Notes under the pieces: generated by a model | What the model was told of the DNA's origin: nothing | Database searches by the model: none | Seen by the model: only the letters and a program-made list of their open reading frames with translations | Assembly (NCBI GenBank): GCA_951799445.1 | Contig: OX637297.1 | Location: 11,346,001 to 11,410,000, forward strand | Length of the DNA stretch: 64,000 bases | Origin: Pseudisothecium myosuroides | Lineage: Eukaryota > Streptophyta > Bryopsida > Hypnales > Lembophyllaceae | Reading direction: 5' to 3' | Position numbers and translations under genes: made by a program | Shown: piece by piece, positions 45,997 through 56,923 of the stretch | How the letters are laid out: the number at the start of each line of letters is the position of its first letter | Numbering within the stretch: the stretch's first letter is position 1

Positions 45997-47763
45997 ATGC
46001 CTCAGCTCCGCAAGAGTAGAGCAGGACCGTCCAGTTCCTCCGCAGTAGAAGTTAAACTCCGGAAGGTGTGTCCGATTATTCCAGCAGAAGAGAAGGAAAA
46101 GGACAACCTCATAGAGGATCTTGCCAAGATGGGATGCGGAGGACTGATAGATAAACCCTGGAGGTTTAGAGAGGAACGGATGATTCCAGAGCTGTTGGGA
46201 AAACTCTCGAATCAGTTCGATAAGACCATTCGCGGAATTCCGGGCAATTGGACGGAAGAGATGTGGAGGTCCATGTACGACTTCCGGTTAGGAGGTCGAG
46301 GGATGGCCACCTCGAAGGAAGGATACACTCGGGGGAAGTTTCGGAGCACAATGGACTCAAAGGATGGGCATGCGGTCGCAGATTGTTTGGACGACCGGCA
46401 TCGCAATCTTTTGCAGTTCTTGGTTCCGATCATCCACCCGGAGAAGCCGACGAGGGTGACGATAGCCATCGGAAACCTGATTTTTGGAGCCCTGAGCGGG
46501 GAACGGAAAGTGAACTGGGCCAGAATCTTTTCCGATCTGGTCAGCCGTCTGGTTCCAAAGATCGAAGGAAGTAGGCTAACTCCGTTGAGTCCCTACATCT
46601 TCCATCTTTACAAGCATAACCAACTCCTCACGGATACGGAGGAAAAGGAGTGGAAGACTCAGGAGTCACTCCTGAAGTATGGGGAATCGGAATCGGAGGA
46701 AGAGCAGGAGGAAGTATCCAGTTCCGAAGAAGAAGAAGAAGAGGAGGAGCAACACCGGCCGCAGCACAAGCGGCAGAAGACGACGCCTCCTCACCGGAGA
46801 GGAACCCCAACCCCTCCGAGTGAGACATTCAACCCTGGGAAGAGACCGGTTTTTGAAGGACCGGGTCCTTCCGAATCGGATCCGACGGATCCGTTCAACC
46901 AACTGATCAACATCTTGAGCGATGTGCGAGCAGACTGGGCGGTGAAGAAGCTGGTTCTGAACCAGATCAGTGAGCTGGTGGGAGCACCAGCGGATAGCAA
47001 CCTCGCGGGAGTGGTTGCAGAGTACATCTCCAGCCCGAATGAGATCCGGAAACAAGAAGCGGAGAATCGACGACTCCAAGAGGAGAACAAGTCGTTGAAG
47101 ACGGAACTGTTGCTCCTCAAGGAGGACATGGCCACCACACGGGAGATGGTGGAGGCTACCCGGAAAGTAGCCGAGGACGTGAAGGCCACTTTTGGGGCAA
47201 CCGGAGAGGCCGTCACCAAGTCAAAGCTGTTTGACGAGGGAATACTCAAGGATAAGAAGATATCCGGAACCAGGTTGGTCCGGATCTTGACGGACTACTC
47301 CGAGAAGGTGGAATTGGTGATGGTGGAAGCGCGAGAAGCTGCAAACCGGATGGAGGAGAACAGTCGAAAGCTGAACGACAGTGACGTTGTCACGGTCGTT
47401 CCATCTTTCCGACCTTTCGATGCCGGGGTCTTTTCCGAACGTAGGCATTCAGACGGAAGGAAAGGATCGGACTCCCCAGTCAAAGAAGAGTGGGAGGAAG
47501 CTCGCTAACACCATCAACTTAGATTCGTCACCGGATCTCCCAGAACGTGAAACCGGGGAGCGGAATCGGATCCTGACGGACGTCTTCGAACAGCTTGGAA
47601 CAGAAACGCCCAGGAGTCCCACACTAAACCAGGGACAGAATCAAAGTATGGATCTGACCCCGGATCAAGGTGCGGATCAAGGTCTAGATCAGAGCGTGGA
47701 CCAAGGCGGAGACCAAGTTATGGACGAAGGAACGGATCTAGGAGTAGATCCGGCTGTGTTAGG
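45997..47763 (+). CDS. E3 gag-like coiled-coil protein
   Basis: The chosen start is the ATG at 45997 (MPQLRKSRAG), which aligns with the MAEASRSRRS start of E1/E2. The upstream frame is open but has no ATG. Order: MGCGGLIDKPWRFREERMI, then RNLLQFLVPIIHPEKPTRVT, NLIFGALSGERKVNWARI, SPYIFHLYKHNQLL; then a Glu-rich run; then a coiled-coil (about residues 350-480). This frame stops at 47506-47508. A second frame from about 47,400 to 47,763 encodes the tail with DQG repeats and the ending VMDEGTDLGVDP, which is also found in E5. A natural or degenerative frame change at about 47,400-47,440 is therefore likely. No RT, protease or integrase is present. Confidence 0.6.
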
Positions 47764-50209
47764 ATAGATAGGAATTAGTTTTGTAAATATTTGTTAGTTA
47801 GGACCGGACCGGATTTGATCTGGTGTGTCTGGTCTGGATCGGGTTTTCTCCGGTCTGGTCGGCTCGGCAGGGACCGAAAGTTTCGCGCGGATTTTCTGGG
47901 GCCCTTTTTGTTGACTTTTGAGTTTTAAAGTGTATATTAGTCAGTCTCTGCGAAGGAGACTAGGAGTCTTTTCTCTTGAGTTTTTGTGTGTTTTCTATTG
48001 ACTTCTTGTTGTGCGTCTCTCCCGCGCGTGGCAGGGCTGTTTTGGTGAGAAGTTAGGAAAATGTATGCAGATTCTAGAGAGATTTCTCCCCTTAGTGTGT
48101 TTGTTTTGCTCTTATGTGCATGTGAGTGGGTATTCTAAGTGTTGGGAGTGGGTTTCAGTTCCTCAGCACCTCTACAGTTCACGGTTCCGGGCGAGAAAAC
48201 CGTTGTTAGGCTAGGCGGATAGGGAAGGAGTCCTTAGTCGCGCTAGAACTCCTGGATAGGAAATCCGGTTGAGTGTCCGATCTCGCGTGAGGTCTCGCTG
48301 CCCTAGTTGGTAAACGGAAGGACTTTAGTTGATGTTGGAACGGACGAGTTCACTTGTAACCACCTAACTTTGCGCGGAGGGAACTTGGCATCAAGGTCGT
48401 TGTAGTATGAGAGGATCGTATGGGGGGTCTTTGTGTGACCTGCAAACCGGATCGCTATCCGGGTGGCTGTGAGAGATCAAACCGGATCCGCGCTAGTGTA
48501 GGAAGTAGTGGATTAGAGAAGTGGGTCTTCAGCCACTATAAGTCACGGAAGGAGTGGCGGGCCTGCCACTCTCAAAAGCAAGCGGCGAACCCTCTGATGG
48601 TGAAACAGAGGCAAAACTAAACCAGAGTAGAGTGAGAGTACGTGTGCGAGGACCGGATCGGATCGGTCCAGAGGAGTTCCAAGATCTGAAGTTGAAGGAT
48701 CCTGGGTTGTGGAAGTTTTACAGGACCGAATAGCTTGACAGGCCGGAAGAGATAGAGAGAGGTTGGGTCGTTTTCGGTGTATTGTTGTTTCCGATTTTAG
48801 ATCTAGGACCGGAAAGTAGAAATTGGATACTGGCTGAGCTTAAGTTGGGAATAGAGCTAGACACTTCACAGAATCTCGTGGGTTCGATCTTTAGAGTCAT
48901 TTTGTTATGCTTTAGAGTGGTTTTTGGGAGTATAACAGGGAATTCACTTACTCTGTGCTGCGACAATGGTCCTCAAACCCTAGAAATGGGGTGGCGGCAC
49001 AGTGGTGGGCGGCTAGGGTTTCAAATCAAGGGTCCTACGATGCTCGAATCTATACAGGGATTGCCCGTCGTGGGATCTCACGATGCACGGTTTTAGGGTC
49101 ACTAGCCGCGGTAACAGAGTCACGTACTCATTATCGTGTGTTCTTCTCGGCATATGTACTACCGTATTTCTCGGCCATGTTTATAACAGCGACTATGACA
49201 AAGGCTCTACTACCCTCGTTTTCAGCAAAGTGCGTACCAATGCAATTGCAAACAGCCATACCCTAATTATTAGCAATGTTTATAACCTAGACATTGCAAG
49301 CAAGAAACGGAAAGTAATGAGAATATAGTTCAAAGTCACTTACGGGTCCTTCCAAACTAGGAGGTTTGCTGTACGCTGGGATGGACCTGCTGCCATCGTA
49401 GCTTCCGCTTGTATGGGTCCGGCCTTGTTTTCAGCTACTAGAAAAATGCCCTCCCGCTCTTCAAAAGACTGCTGCATGAAATTCAAATGCAGAAGAAATT
49501 GTAACTTCAATCATTCACTGAGAATCACAAACTCCTAACTTGTTTCTTCATGACTAGCCAAGTGAACTTAATTGAAGAGAAGGTAAAGTAACTTAAATCT
49601 AAATTGACGGACTAAGTAGCCTATCGCACAGAAAACAAGCGTGTCTGATCATAGTCATAAAATCCCTGCACAAACCATGTTCCTAATATCATTCACAAAC
49701 AAGTACTATCTAACTAAATAATATACAATGAACTCTTCGCTCCATTCCTCTTTGGGAGCAACATTCAAACACTCACATCAATCCATACACATTGAACTCT
49801 AGTTCGTGAACTACATCAAGGTTACTTAGCATTTTAGGGTCTATAGTTAATATGAACCGAGAACTACGATGCGTGAGGAGAGCCTACAGCTGCAAGGAAG
49901 GCGAGTGCTAAACATTCATTGTATCCATGTACTAGAATGATGCAATCTACAAGCTTGAATGGGATCATCAATTCTTTCCAAGCCTAGAAGCTGAACTCCA
50001 CAGCAAATGCGCAGCTCCATGCTATCAAAGTTTGACAACGAAGAACTAAATGAACCTCACTGATGGAGTCACATGAAGAAAATAAAAATGCTGGTTTGGC
50101 TACGACGAACTAACCTGTTGGATGAGCCGGGTGAAGTCCAGCACCTTGTCCTTCTTCTCGTGCACCGCCTCCGCTAGGAAATGCTCCGCGCACTACCGCA
50201 CTCCACCAC

Positions 50210-51018
50210 GAGCAAGCGCTGTTGGTCTCTGCGCACCTACACACCTAGTAAACCGCCAGCAAATTTCCAACACGCTCCTCGAATATCCCCCGACGCACTC
50301 AGCTCCGCGCACAGAAGTTCAACGCTCCGCCAACAACTAAAATCGAACCAACCAGCTAGAGAACCTCTAGAGAACCAAATTCACTCAAAATGCAAAGCTT
50401 TAGACAACCAAACTCAGGGACTGCAACAACCAGAATGAACACGCGAGGAAGGAAAGCGGAGAAGTGCACGAAATCAGGAAGACGGAGAAGCACACGACGT
50501 TGGGAGAAAAGGGTGGCAAGCAGACGTCGTGGGGAGGAAAGGAGACCAAGAGGAGAGGAAACCGTCGGGGGAGTCTGCTGACGTGGCGTTGTCAGGTGCA
50601 AGACGGCGGAGCTCATGACTGCCAACCCTCCTCATGATTACTTACATCATGAAGAGGGCTTGACTAGAAGTCTCAAGCTAAACAATCACTCATTACACAG
50701 AGTGGTGAAATTAGGTCGCACAGTTGCACCTCACTAATTTCTTAACATTCAATAATTACAGTATAAATTTTTCTTGTTTCTCTACAAGAATGCACTATTC
50801 TTTATTTAAGTATTGTTGCTATTGGAACTCTTCAAACTCCATGTATAAATAAAAATAATTGTAGAAACGTTTATTCACTTCAAAGGCTTAATATGAAGTA
50901 ACTTTGTTGAAATAAGGCAATCTAGTTTCACTATTTTGTCTACCTTCAATTAATTAGCACACTTACCATAGGTAACTTCCTACTTTGCATCCATAGTTAC
51001 CTCCAAGTCTTCAACTTC
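50210..51018. other. Upstream region of the palindrome gene and spacer
   Basis: The GC-rich part to about 50,620 is likely the 5' untranslated region and promoter of the minus-strand palindrome gene, whose start codon I could not fix: a TAG lies just upstream of the AEHFLAEAV reading. The rest is AT-rich spacer up to E1. No other feature is supported. Confidence 0.35.
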
Positions 51019-53449
51019 TGTCGTACGCGTAATCTAGGCGTAAGTATTTTTAACAACAAAACGTGCTAAAATGACAAGTTATCGTCCCAGGAGATTCCAG
51101 ACGTTGCTTCAAAATTAGTGTTTGTAGACCTCTAAGTTTCCGGACTTTGACCACCTCGAGAGGGGTCCTTTCAACACGCGAACTCTTTTCCGGAACTACT
51201 TCCTTTCCGGATTCTCTTCCGGATCCGGCTCTATCCAATCTTCCGATTCCGTCTTTCTAACAAGTTGGTTTTCTATACCTCTATTTTACCCTCAGAGGGT
51301 TCCTCACTTGCTCTTTCCGAGGGGTAGGGAACTGCACCACTCTGTATCTGACATAAAATCTATTAACATAAAACAAAACACAACCCAACAATAGATCTAG
51401 TTGAGTAAATAGGGTGGCATCCTCACAACATCCCGAATGGCCTATCCGGAAAGCTGGTCACACAGGGTAGCGTTAGGTCCTCCTTACTACAACAACGAAT
51501 ACCGGACTTCCAAAACTAAGGGAATGACTTCCTAGCTCTTGGCCGCTCATGAGGTTGACTAGCCTTCTGGATGGGTGGAAATATTCCTCTGGCGGTTGCC
51601 TATCTCCGCACGGAACCGCCCCTGCGAATTCCGGACTAGCTTCCGGACCACTCCTTGGTCCCCACCGGATTACCGTACCAGCAATCTAAAGGCGCCACTT
51701 TCTCACTGCGCAAGTCTAAAAACTCATTCGTAAAACACACTCAGCCTAATCCAGCAGTCCAAGAATCCAGACTCCTCCCCTTGCACACTCTCACTTACAC
51801 ATCCACACAAGTGACTATAGACGCGATATGCAAGAGAATAATCCAACGAGTGCTTTCTTGAATGCTTCAGATTAAATGAACAAGGAAAAGGAATGACAGG
51901 CCAACAAGCCAGCCTGCCCTTAAAAACCCACAGAAAGGCAGCCCAAACGGCCACCAGAAAACCAGCCAACGGCCAGCCAAAAAGCAAAAAGGCAACGGCC
52001 CTGAAGACCGTTCCGGGAATACCGGGAAACCGTTTAACTCCTAAAAGTCCGGAACTACTGGTCCCACATCCGGAAAATCCGTTTCCGGAACTACTATCCT
52101 GGTAAGAATTCTAACTATTATTACGGCTACCCTAAATAGTCACCTATTTCTCTTAGCCTTCTTTACAGAAGTGCCACCCTGAGATGGCGATCCACCTGTC
52201 TTCTTGGGCGGGGTGTTCTTCGTCTTTGACCTAGTTCGGGGAGGCTGCAACTCTTCTTCCTCCGATTGAGTCGTCTCCTCTTCCGATTCTGGGTCCGCCT
52301 CGTTCAGTAGCCGCCGTCCCTTTGGTTTTGGAACAGTAAGATCAATGAGCTGGGACGGCGGCGGGGTCTGGAGAAGGGGCTGGAGCATGTGAGTAAAACT
52401 CACCGGATCCGTCCGAGCTGGATTCAACACCGTTCCGGGTAAAGCTGGTTCCCGGAAAGTAGAAGCAACCGGTCTATCGGGGAAGAGATTTGCCACCGAC
52501 GCAGTTCTTCCGGCTAGAACGCCTAGAACAACGTCCTTCACTGGAGTCATAGCCACAAACTGCTTCACCAACGACCTCCTCTTCTGGGCCGATGTTGTTC
52601 CGGCTTGCGGCGTTCCGGCGATTGTTTTGCTCTTCACCGGAGAAGGCTGATTTTGTGCCCCTCCTTCTTGGAGATCATGACCCAGGTCAAAAAGGCCTTG
52701 GTCTAACCCCTCAAGCGGATTCAGGTTGCCCAACAGCTGCCGGACTTCCTTCAGCATTCCTTCGATCCGGCCTTCAAAATCAACGAGGATGTTCACCACC
52801 TTCGATCCGACCACATGACCATCCTTCACCATCTGAGAATTTCAGAGTGTAGCTCTGGCAAGAATATCCGCCGGATTATCAAACAGGCCCCGGACATTCC
52901 GGACCAGATCGAGGGCTTCTCCCTCCTTTGCTTCAGCGGCCATCCGCTCTCGATCCAACCACGCAGCTTGCTCTCGAAACCAGTCCTGTTCTTGCTCCAA
53001 GGTCAGAATCCGGTCCTCCAGCTGCTTCACCGCTTCCGGATTCGGTCTTTCCGTCAATGCTACCAAGATTTGGGCTTCTTCCTTCACACCCAATTTCCCG
53101 CACATATCCCGGATCAGTGCCGACATCCGCTCATTCTGTGCCCGGGTAGCTATCAGCCATTTGATGGTGGCTTCTAGTTGATCCGTGTCCGGAAGTGGGT
53201 CTCGGGGCTGTTCTTCCTCCTCGGCTTTTTGTTTCCCCCGAGCTCCCTGATCAGTCGACTTCCGGCGCGTCCCTGCAACGTTGGGTGACGCATGCTCCGT
53301 TTTCGGTTCCTCTTCTTCCGTCTCGAGCTCATCCGGTTCATCGTCTGGGGGAAGTCCGTACTTCAACAGATTCTCGCCCTTCCGGTACATCGTCATTTCC
53401 GGTCCGACCAGTGCATCCTTGGAGTGATACAGATGGAAAAGATAGGGGC

Positions 53450-56400
53450 TGTCGTGCGCGTAATCTAGGTGTAAGTATCTTTAACCACAAAAACGTGCTA
53501 AGATGACACAAGTTATCGTCCCAGGAGATTCCAGACGTTGCTTCAAAATTAGTTTCTCGAGACCCCTAAGTTTCCGGACTTTGACCACCTTGAGAGGGGT
53601 CCTTTCAACACACAAACACTTTTCCGGAACTACTTCCTTTCCGGATTCTCTTCCGGATCCGGCCCTATCCAATATTCCGGTTCCGTCTTTCTAACAAGTT
53701 GGTTTTCGATACCTCTGTTTTACCCTCAGAGGGTTCCTCACTTGCTCTTTCCGAGGGGTAGGGAACTGCACCACTCCGTATCTGACATAAACTCTAATAA
53801 CATAAAACAAAACACAACCCAAGAATAGATCTAGTTGAGTAAACAGGGTGGCCACCTCACAACATTCCGGATGGCCTATCCGGAAAGCTGGTCACACAGG
53901 GTAGCGTTAGGTCCTCCTTACTACAACGACGGATACCGGACTTCCGGAACTAAGGGAATGACTTCCTAGCTCTCGACCGCTCATGAGGTTGACTAGCCTT
54001 CCGGACGGGTGGAAATATTCCTCTGGCGGTTGCCTATCTCCGCACGGAACCGCCCCTGCGAATTCCGGACTAGCTTCCGGACCACTCCTTGGTCTCCACC
54101 GGATTACCGTACCAGCGTTTTAAAGGCGCCACTTTCTCATTGCGCAAGTCTAAAAACTCATCTGCAAGACACACTTAGCCTAATCCGGCAGTCCACGAAT
54201 CCGGACTCCTCCCCCTTGCACACTCTCACTTACACATCCACACAAGTGACCATAGACGCGATACGCAAGAGAATAATCCAACGAGTGCTTTCCTGAATGC
54301 TTTAGATTAAATGAACAAGGAAAAAGGAATGACAGGCCAACAAACCGGCCTGCCCTTAAAAACCCACAAAAAGGCAGCCCAAAACGGCCACCAGATTACC
54401 GGCCAACGGCCAACTAAAAAGCAAAAAGGCAACGGCCCTGAAGACCGTTCTGGGAAAACTGCAAAACCGTTTAACTCCTAAAAGTCCGGAACTACTGGGC
54501 CTACATCCGGAAAATCCAGTTCCGGAACTACCATCCTGGTAAGAATCCTAACTACAATTACTGCTACTGCTACCCTAGATAGTCATTTATTTCTCTTAGC
54601 CTTCTTTACAGACGTGCCACCCTGAGCTGGCGATCCACCTGTCTTCTGGGGTGGGGTGTTCTTCGTCTTCGACCTGGTCCGGGGAGGCTGCAACTCTTCC
54701 TCCTCCGATTGAGTCGTATCCCCCTCTTCCGATTCCGGGTCCGTCTCGCTCAGTAGCCGTCGTCCCCTTGGTTTCGGAACAGTAAGATCGATGAGCTGGG
54801 ACGGTGGCGGTGTCTGGAGAAAGGGCTGGAGCATGTGGGTGAAACTCACCGGATCCGTCCGGGCTGGATTCAACACCGTTCCGGGTAAAGCTGGTTCCCG
54901 GAAAGTAGAACCCACCGGTCTGTCGGGGAACAGATTTGCTACGGACGCAGTTCTTCCGACTGGGACGCCTAAGACAACATCTTTTACTGGAGTGGAGGCC
55001 GCAAACTGCTTCACTAGCGACCTCCTCTTCTGTGCCGATGCTGTTCCGGCTTGCGACGTTCCGGCGATTGTCTTGCTCTTTGCCGGAGAAGGCTAGTTCT
55101 GTGCCCCTCCTTCTTGGAGATCCTGACCTAGGTCAAAAAGGCCTTGGTCTAACCCCTCAAGCGGATCCAAGTTTCCCAACAGTTGCCGGACTTCCTTGAG
55201 CATTCCCTCAATCCGGACTTCAAAATCCACAAGGATGCTCACCACCTTCGATCCCGCCACGTGACCATCCTTCACCATGTGATTATTCCAGAGTGTAGCT
55301 CTGGCAAGAATATCCGCCGGAGTGTCAAACAGACTTCTGACATTCCGGACCAGATCGAGGGCTTCTCCCTCTTTTGTTTCAGCGGCCATCCTCTCCTTCT
55401 CCGACCACGCAGCTTGTTCTCGAAACCGGTCCCGTTCTTGCTCCAAGGTCAGAATCCGGTCCTCCAACTGCTTCACCGCTTCCGGATCTGGCCTTTCCGC
55501 CAACGCCACCAGGATTTGGGTTTCTTCCTTCACACCCAATTTCTCGCACATTTGCCGGATCAGCGCCGACATTCGCTCATTCTGTGCCCGGGTAGCTAAC
55601 AGCCATTTGATGGTGGCCTCTAGCTGATCTGTTTCCGGAAGTGGTTCTCGGGGCTTCTCTTCCTCCTCGGCTTCTTGCTTACCCCGCGCACCCCGATCAG
55701 TCGATTTCCGGCGCGTCCCTCCAACGTTTGGTGATGCCTGCTCCGGTTCTGGTTCCTCTTCTTCCGGCTCGAGCTCATCCGGTTCATCTTCTGCGGGAAG
55801 TCCATACTTCAACAAATTCTCGCCCTTCCGGTATATGGTCATTTCCGGTCCGGCCAGTGCATCCTCGGAGTGATACAGATGGAAAAGATAGGGGCTAATC
55901 GGACTTGACTTCTTGTTCGCGATATTGACCGCTAACTTTTCCACTACGGAGTGAATGATCACTCCCCAGCTGACCGGCCTGGGAGCCGGATTCTCTCTAT
56001 CTCCCAGCGCTCCGAAAATGGTGTTTGCCACGGTCATTGTAATCCGGGTGGGCTTTTCCGGATACAAGATAGGGATGAGGAATGCTAACAACTGCCCATC
56101 CCGTGGACTCTTACAATCACTCGCGGTGTTTCCCTCCTTGGAATCCGCATGACTCCGGAATACCTCCACGGCGTAAGTATCCGTCCGGGACGCCATTCCG
56201 GAACCCCTGCTCGGCGTAAAGTATGCCTTCGCCCACAACTCCGGAGTCCAGGCCCTAGATCGACCCCTAATCGTCAAATCGAACTGATTACCTACTCCGG
56301 AAACCAGCTCATCAATCATCTCTTCACTCCGGACGTTCCATGGACGTTTTACCAATCCTAAACACCCCATGATTTCTAGGTCCTCTTCTAACTCCTTTAG

Positions 56401-56923
56401 GCGCTCCGGATCCGATGGGACAACCGGACGTACGCCCCGGGCTGTCACTACCGACCTCCGGGATCGACTCGCTTCCGCCATCTCACCGACTGCTAGGACA
56501 ATCCGGTGCAATCGGCACCTTTCTCCCTTTCTCTCCCTAACACGCCCTAACTCACCACTCTTTCTCTCTTCTAACGCACCGTGGAAGAACACGGGTAAAA
56601 GAGACTGAATGAGGCTGGCGGTGGGGTTTAAGTACCTGTCGGAACCCTAAGTTCCCGCCGCCAAAAACGTTCCCGTAAGTTCCCTAGCCGGAACCTAGGC
56701 GGTAGGTCCCTACGATCCAGAACTTTCCGGAACTTTCCGGCTACGGTTTCCGGCAGCCTGCATAACCTATTTAGAGTTTTATCCTTTCTACCTAGAAACT
56801 AATTTCTATTTCTAATATCTAAGTCCTAACTTGGTATTTAAATGCAAAAATTGAAAAAGTTCTGCTACTTTTATCTCCACTAAATTGCTAATTGGGACTT
56901 TCTGGATGATACGTACTCCCACA
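53450..56923 (-). mobile_element. E2: 3,474-bp TG...CA element inside E1, same orientation
   Basis: It starts TGTCGTGCGCGTAATC and ends TACGTACTCCCACA, and is flanked by GGGGC on both sides (53445-53449 and 56924-56928). Removing it restores the E1 frame (SSPISP joined to YLFHLYHS). E1 and E2 are of equal length and nearly identical, so a copy of the family inserted into another copy after the older one had settled. No terminal direct repeats were seen. Confidence 0.9.
54583..56481 (-). pseudogene. E2 gag-like gene with a single in-frame TAG
   Basis: The frame runs from the ATG at 56481-56479 (MAEASRSRRS) to the stop at 54583, 632 codons, with only one internal stop, TAG at 55093-55095, where E1 has CAG. 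Blocks: a basic N terminus; MGCLGLVKRPWNVRSEEMID; a region with YAVEVFRSHADSKEG; LLAFLIPILYPEKPTRIT; ANTIFGAL; SPISPYLFHLYHS; a Glu/Pro-rich linker; a long coiled-coil (about residues 315-400) with RILTLEQERDRF; and a basic C terminus with SPAQGGTSVKKAKRNK. It looks like a self-associating RNA- or DNA-binding structural protein, so gag-like is my inference. It has no zinc knuckle. If TAG is read through, the product is full length; otherwise it is 463 residues. Confidence 0.65.

Larger units (their letters stand above)
45486..48965 (+). mobile_element. E3: 3,480-bp TG...CA element with 8-bp terminal inverted repeats
   Basis: It begins TGTCGCAG and ends CTGCGACA, a perfect 8-bp inverted repeat, and is flanked by ATGGT on both sides (45481-45485 and 48966-48970). 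No terminal direct repeats were seen. It carries a TATA box, a gag-like gene on the plus strand and about 1.2 kb of downstream non-coding DNA that is nearly identical to E5. It lies in an intron of the palindrome gene, beside a copy of the palindrome. Confidence 0.85.
37263..49087. repeat. Interspersed short palindrome, core TCGTGGGATCCCACGA, about 20 copies
   Basis: The perfect 16-mer is at 45188-45203. Variants with the same half-sites around GATC, GATATC or AGATCT lie at about 37273-37292, 37356-37376, 38256-38275, 38604-38624, 38811-38830, 40277-40299, 40386-40407, 40494-40514, 40610-40624, 41311-41327, 43170-43190, 43287-43306, 43352-43372, 43415-43435, 44921-44941, 45014-45036, 45278-45297, 45374-45395, 45464-45485 and 49066-49086. 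Flanks are unrelated. Copies fall in introns, exons and intergenic DNA of one locus and are absent from the inserted elements. Many carry compensating half-site changes. Confidence 0.8.
39173..50209 (-). pseudogene. Multi-exon gene of unrecognised family, decayed by TAG/TGA stops
   Basis: Exon ends fit by sequence and phase: exon A ends at 50115 (CAACAG|GTTAGT), exon B is 49471-49344 (|..GTAAGT), exon C 44823-43500 (|GTAAGA), exon D 43043-41685 (|GTATGC), exon E 41584 to the TGA at 39173. Splice phases agree across every junction I could test. Exon C holds a Lys-rich segment and then HYYIIGGQHTV followed by AFKDLI, reminiscent of the ParB/Srx fold (low confidence). The C terminus is an acidic then Arg-rich tail. 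In-frame stops lie at 43764, 43626, 42426, 42132, 42018 and 40213 (TAG) and at 42045 and 39724 (TGA). A one-base indel lies near 41,255. E3 sits in intron B-C and a MITE in exon E. It could be a host gene or the gene of a large transposon. Confidence 0.5.

Noticed and set aside
37263..49087. Palindromes as CRISPR repeats or simple TCP transcription-factor sites
   Set aside because: Spacing is irregular from tens to thousands of bases. The core GTGGGATCCCAC is one base longer in the centre than the TCP-type GTGGGNCCCAC.
48782..49096. Open frame of 104 codons at the right end of E3
   Set aside because: It runs across the E3 border into host DNA and its match in E5 is in non-coding terminal sequence.
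2988..55095. Reassignment of TAG to glutamine
   Set aside because: In-frame TAGs at Gln-like positions could suggest an alternative code as in some ulvophyte algae. I reject it because TGA stops and TGG-to-TGA changes occur in the same genes, E1 keeps CAG where E2 has TAG, and the E5 gene and the DUF7869-like gene appear to terminate in TAG.
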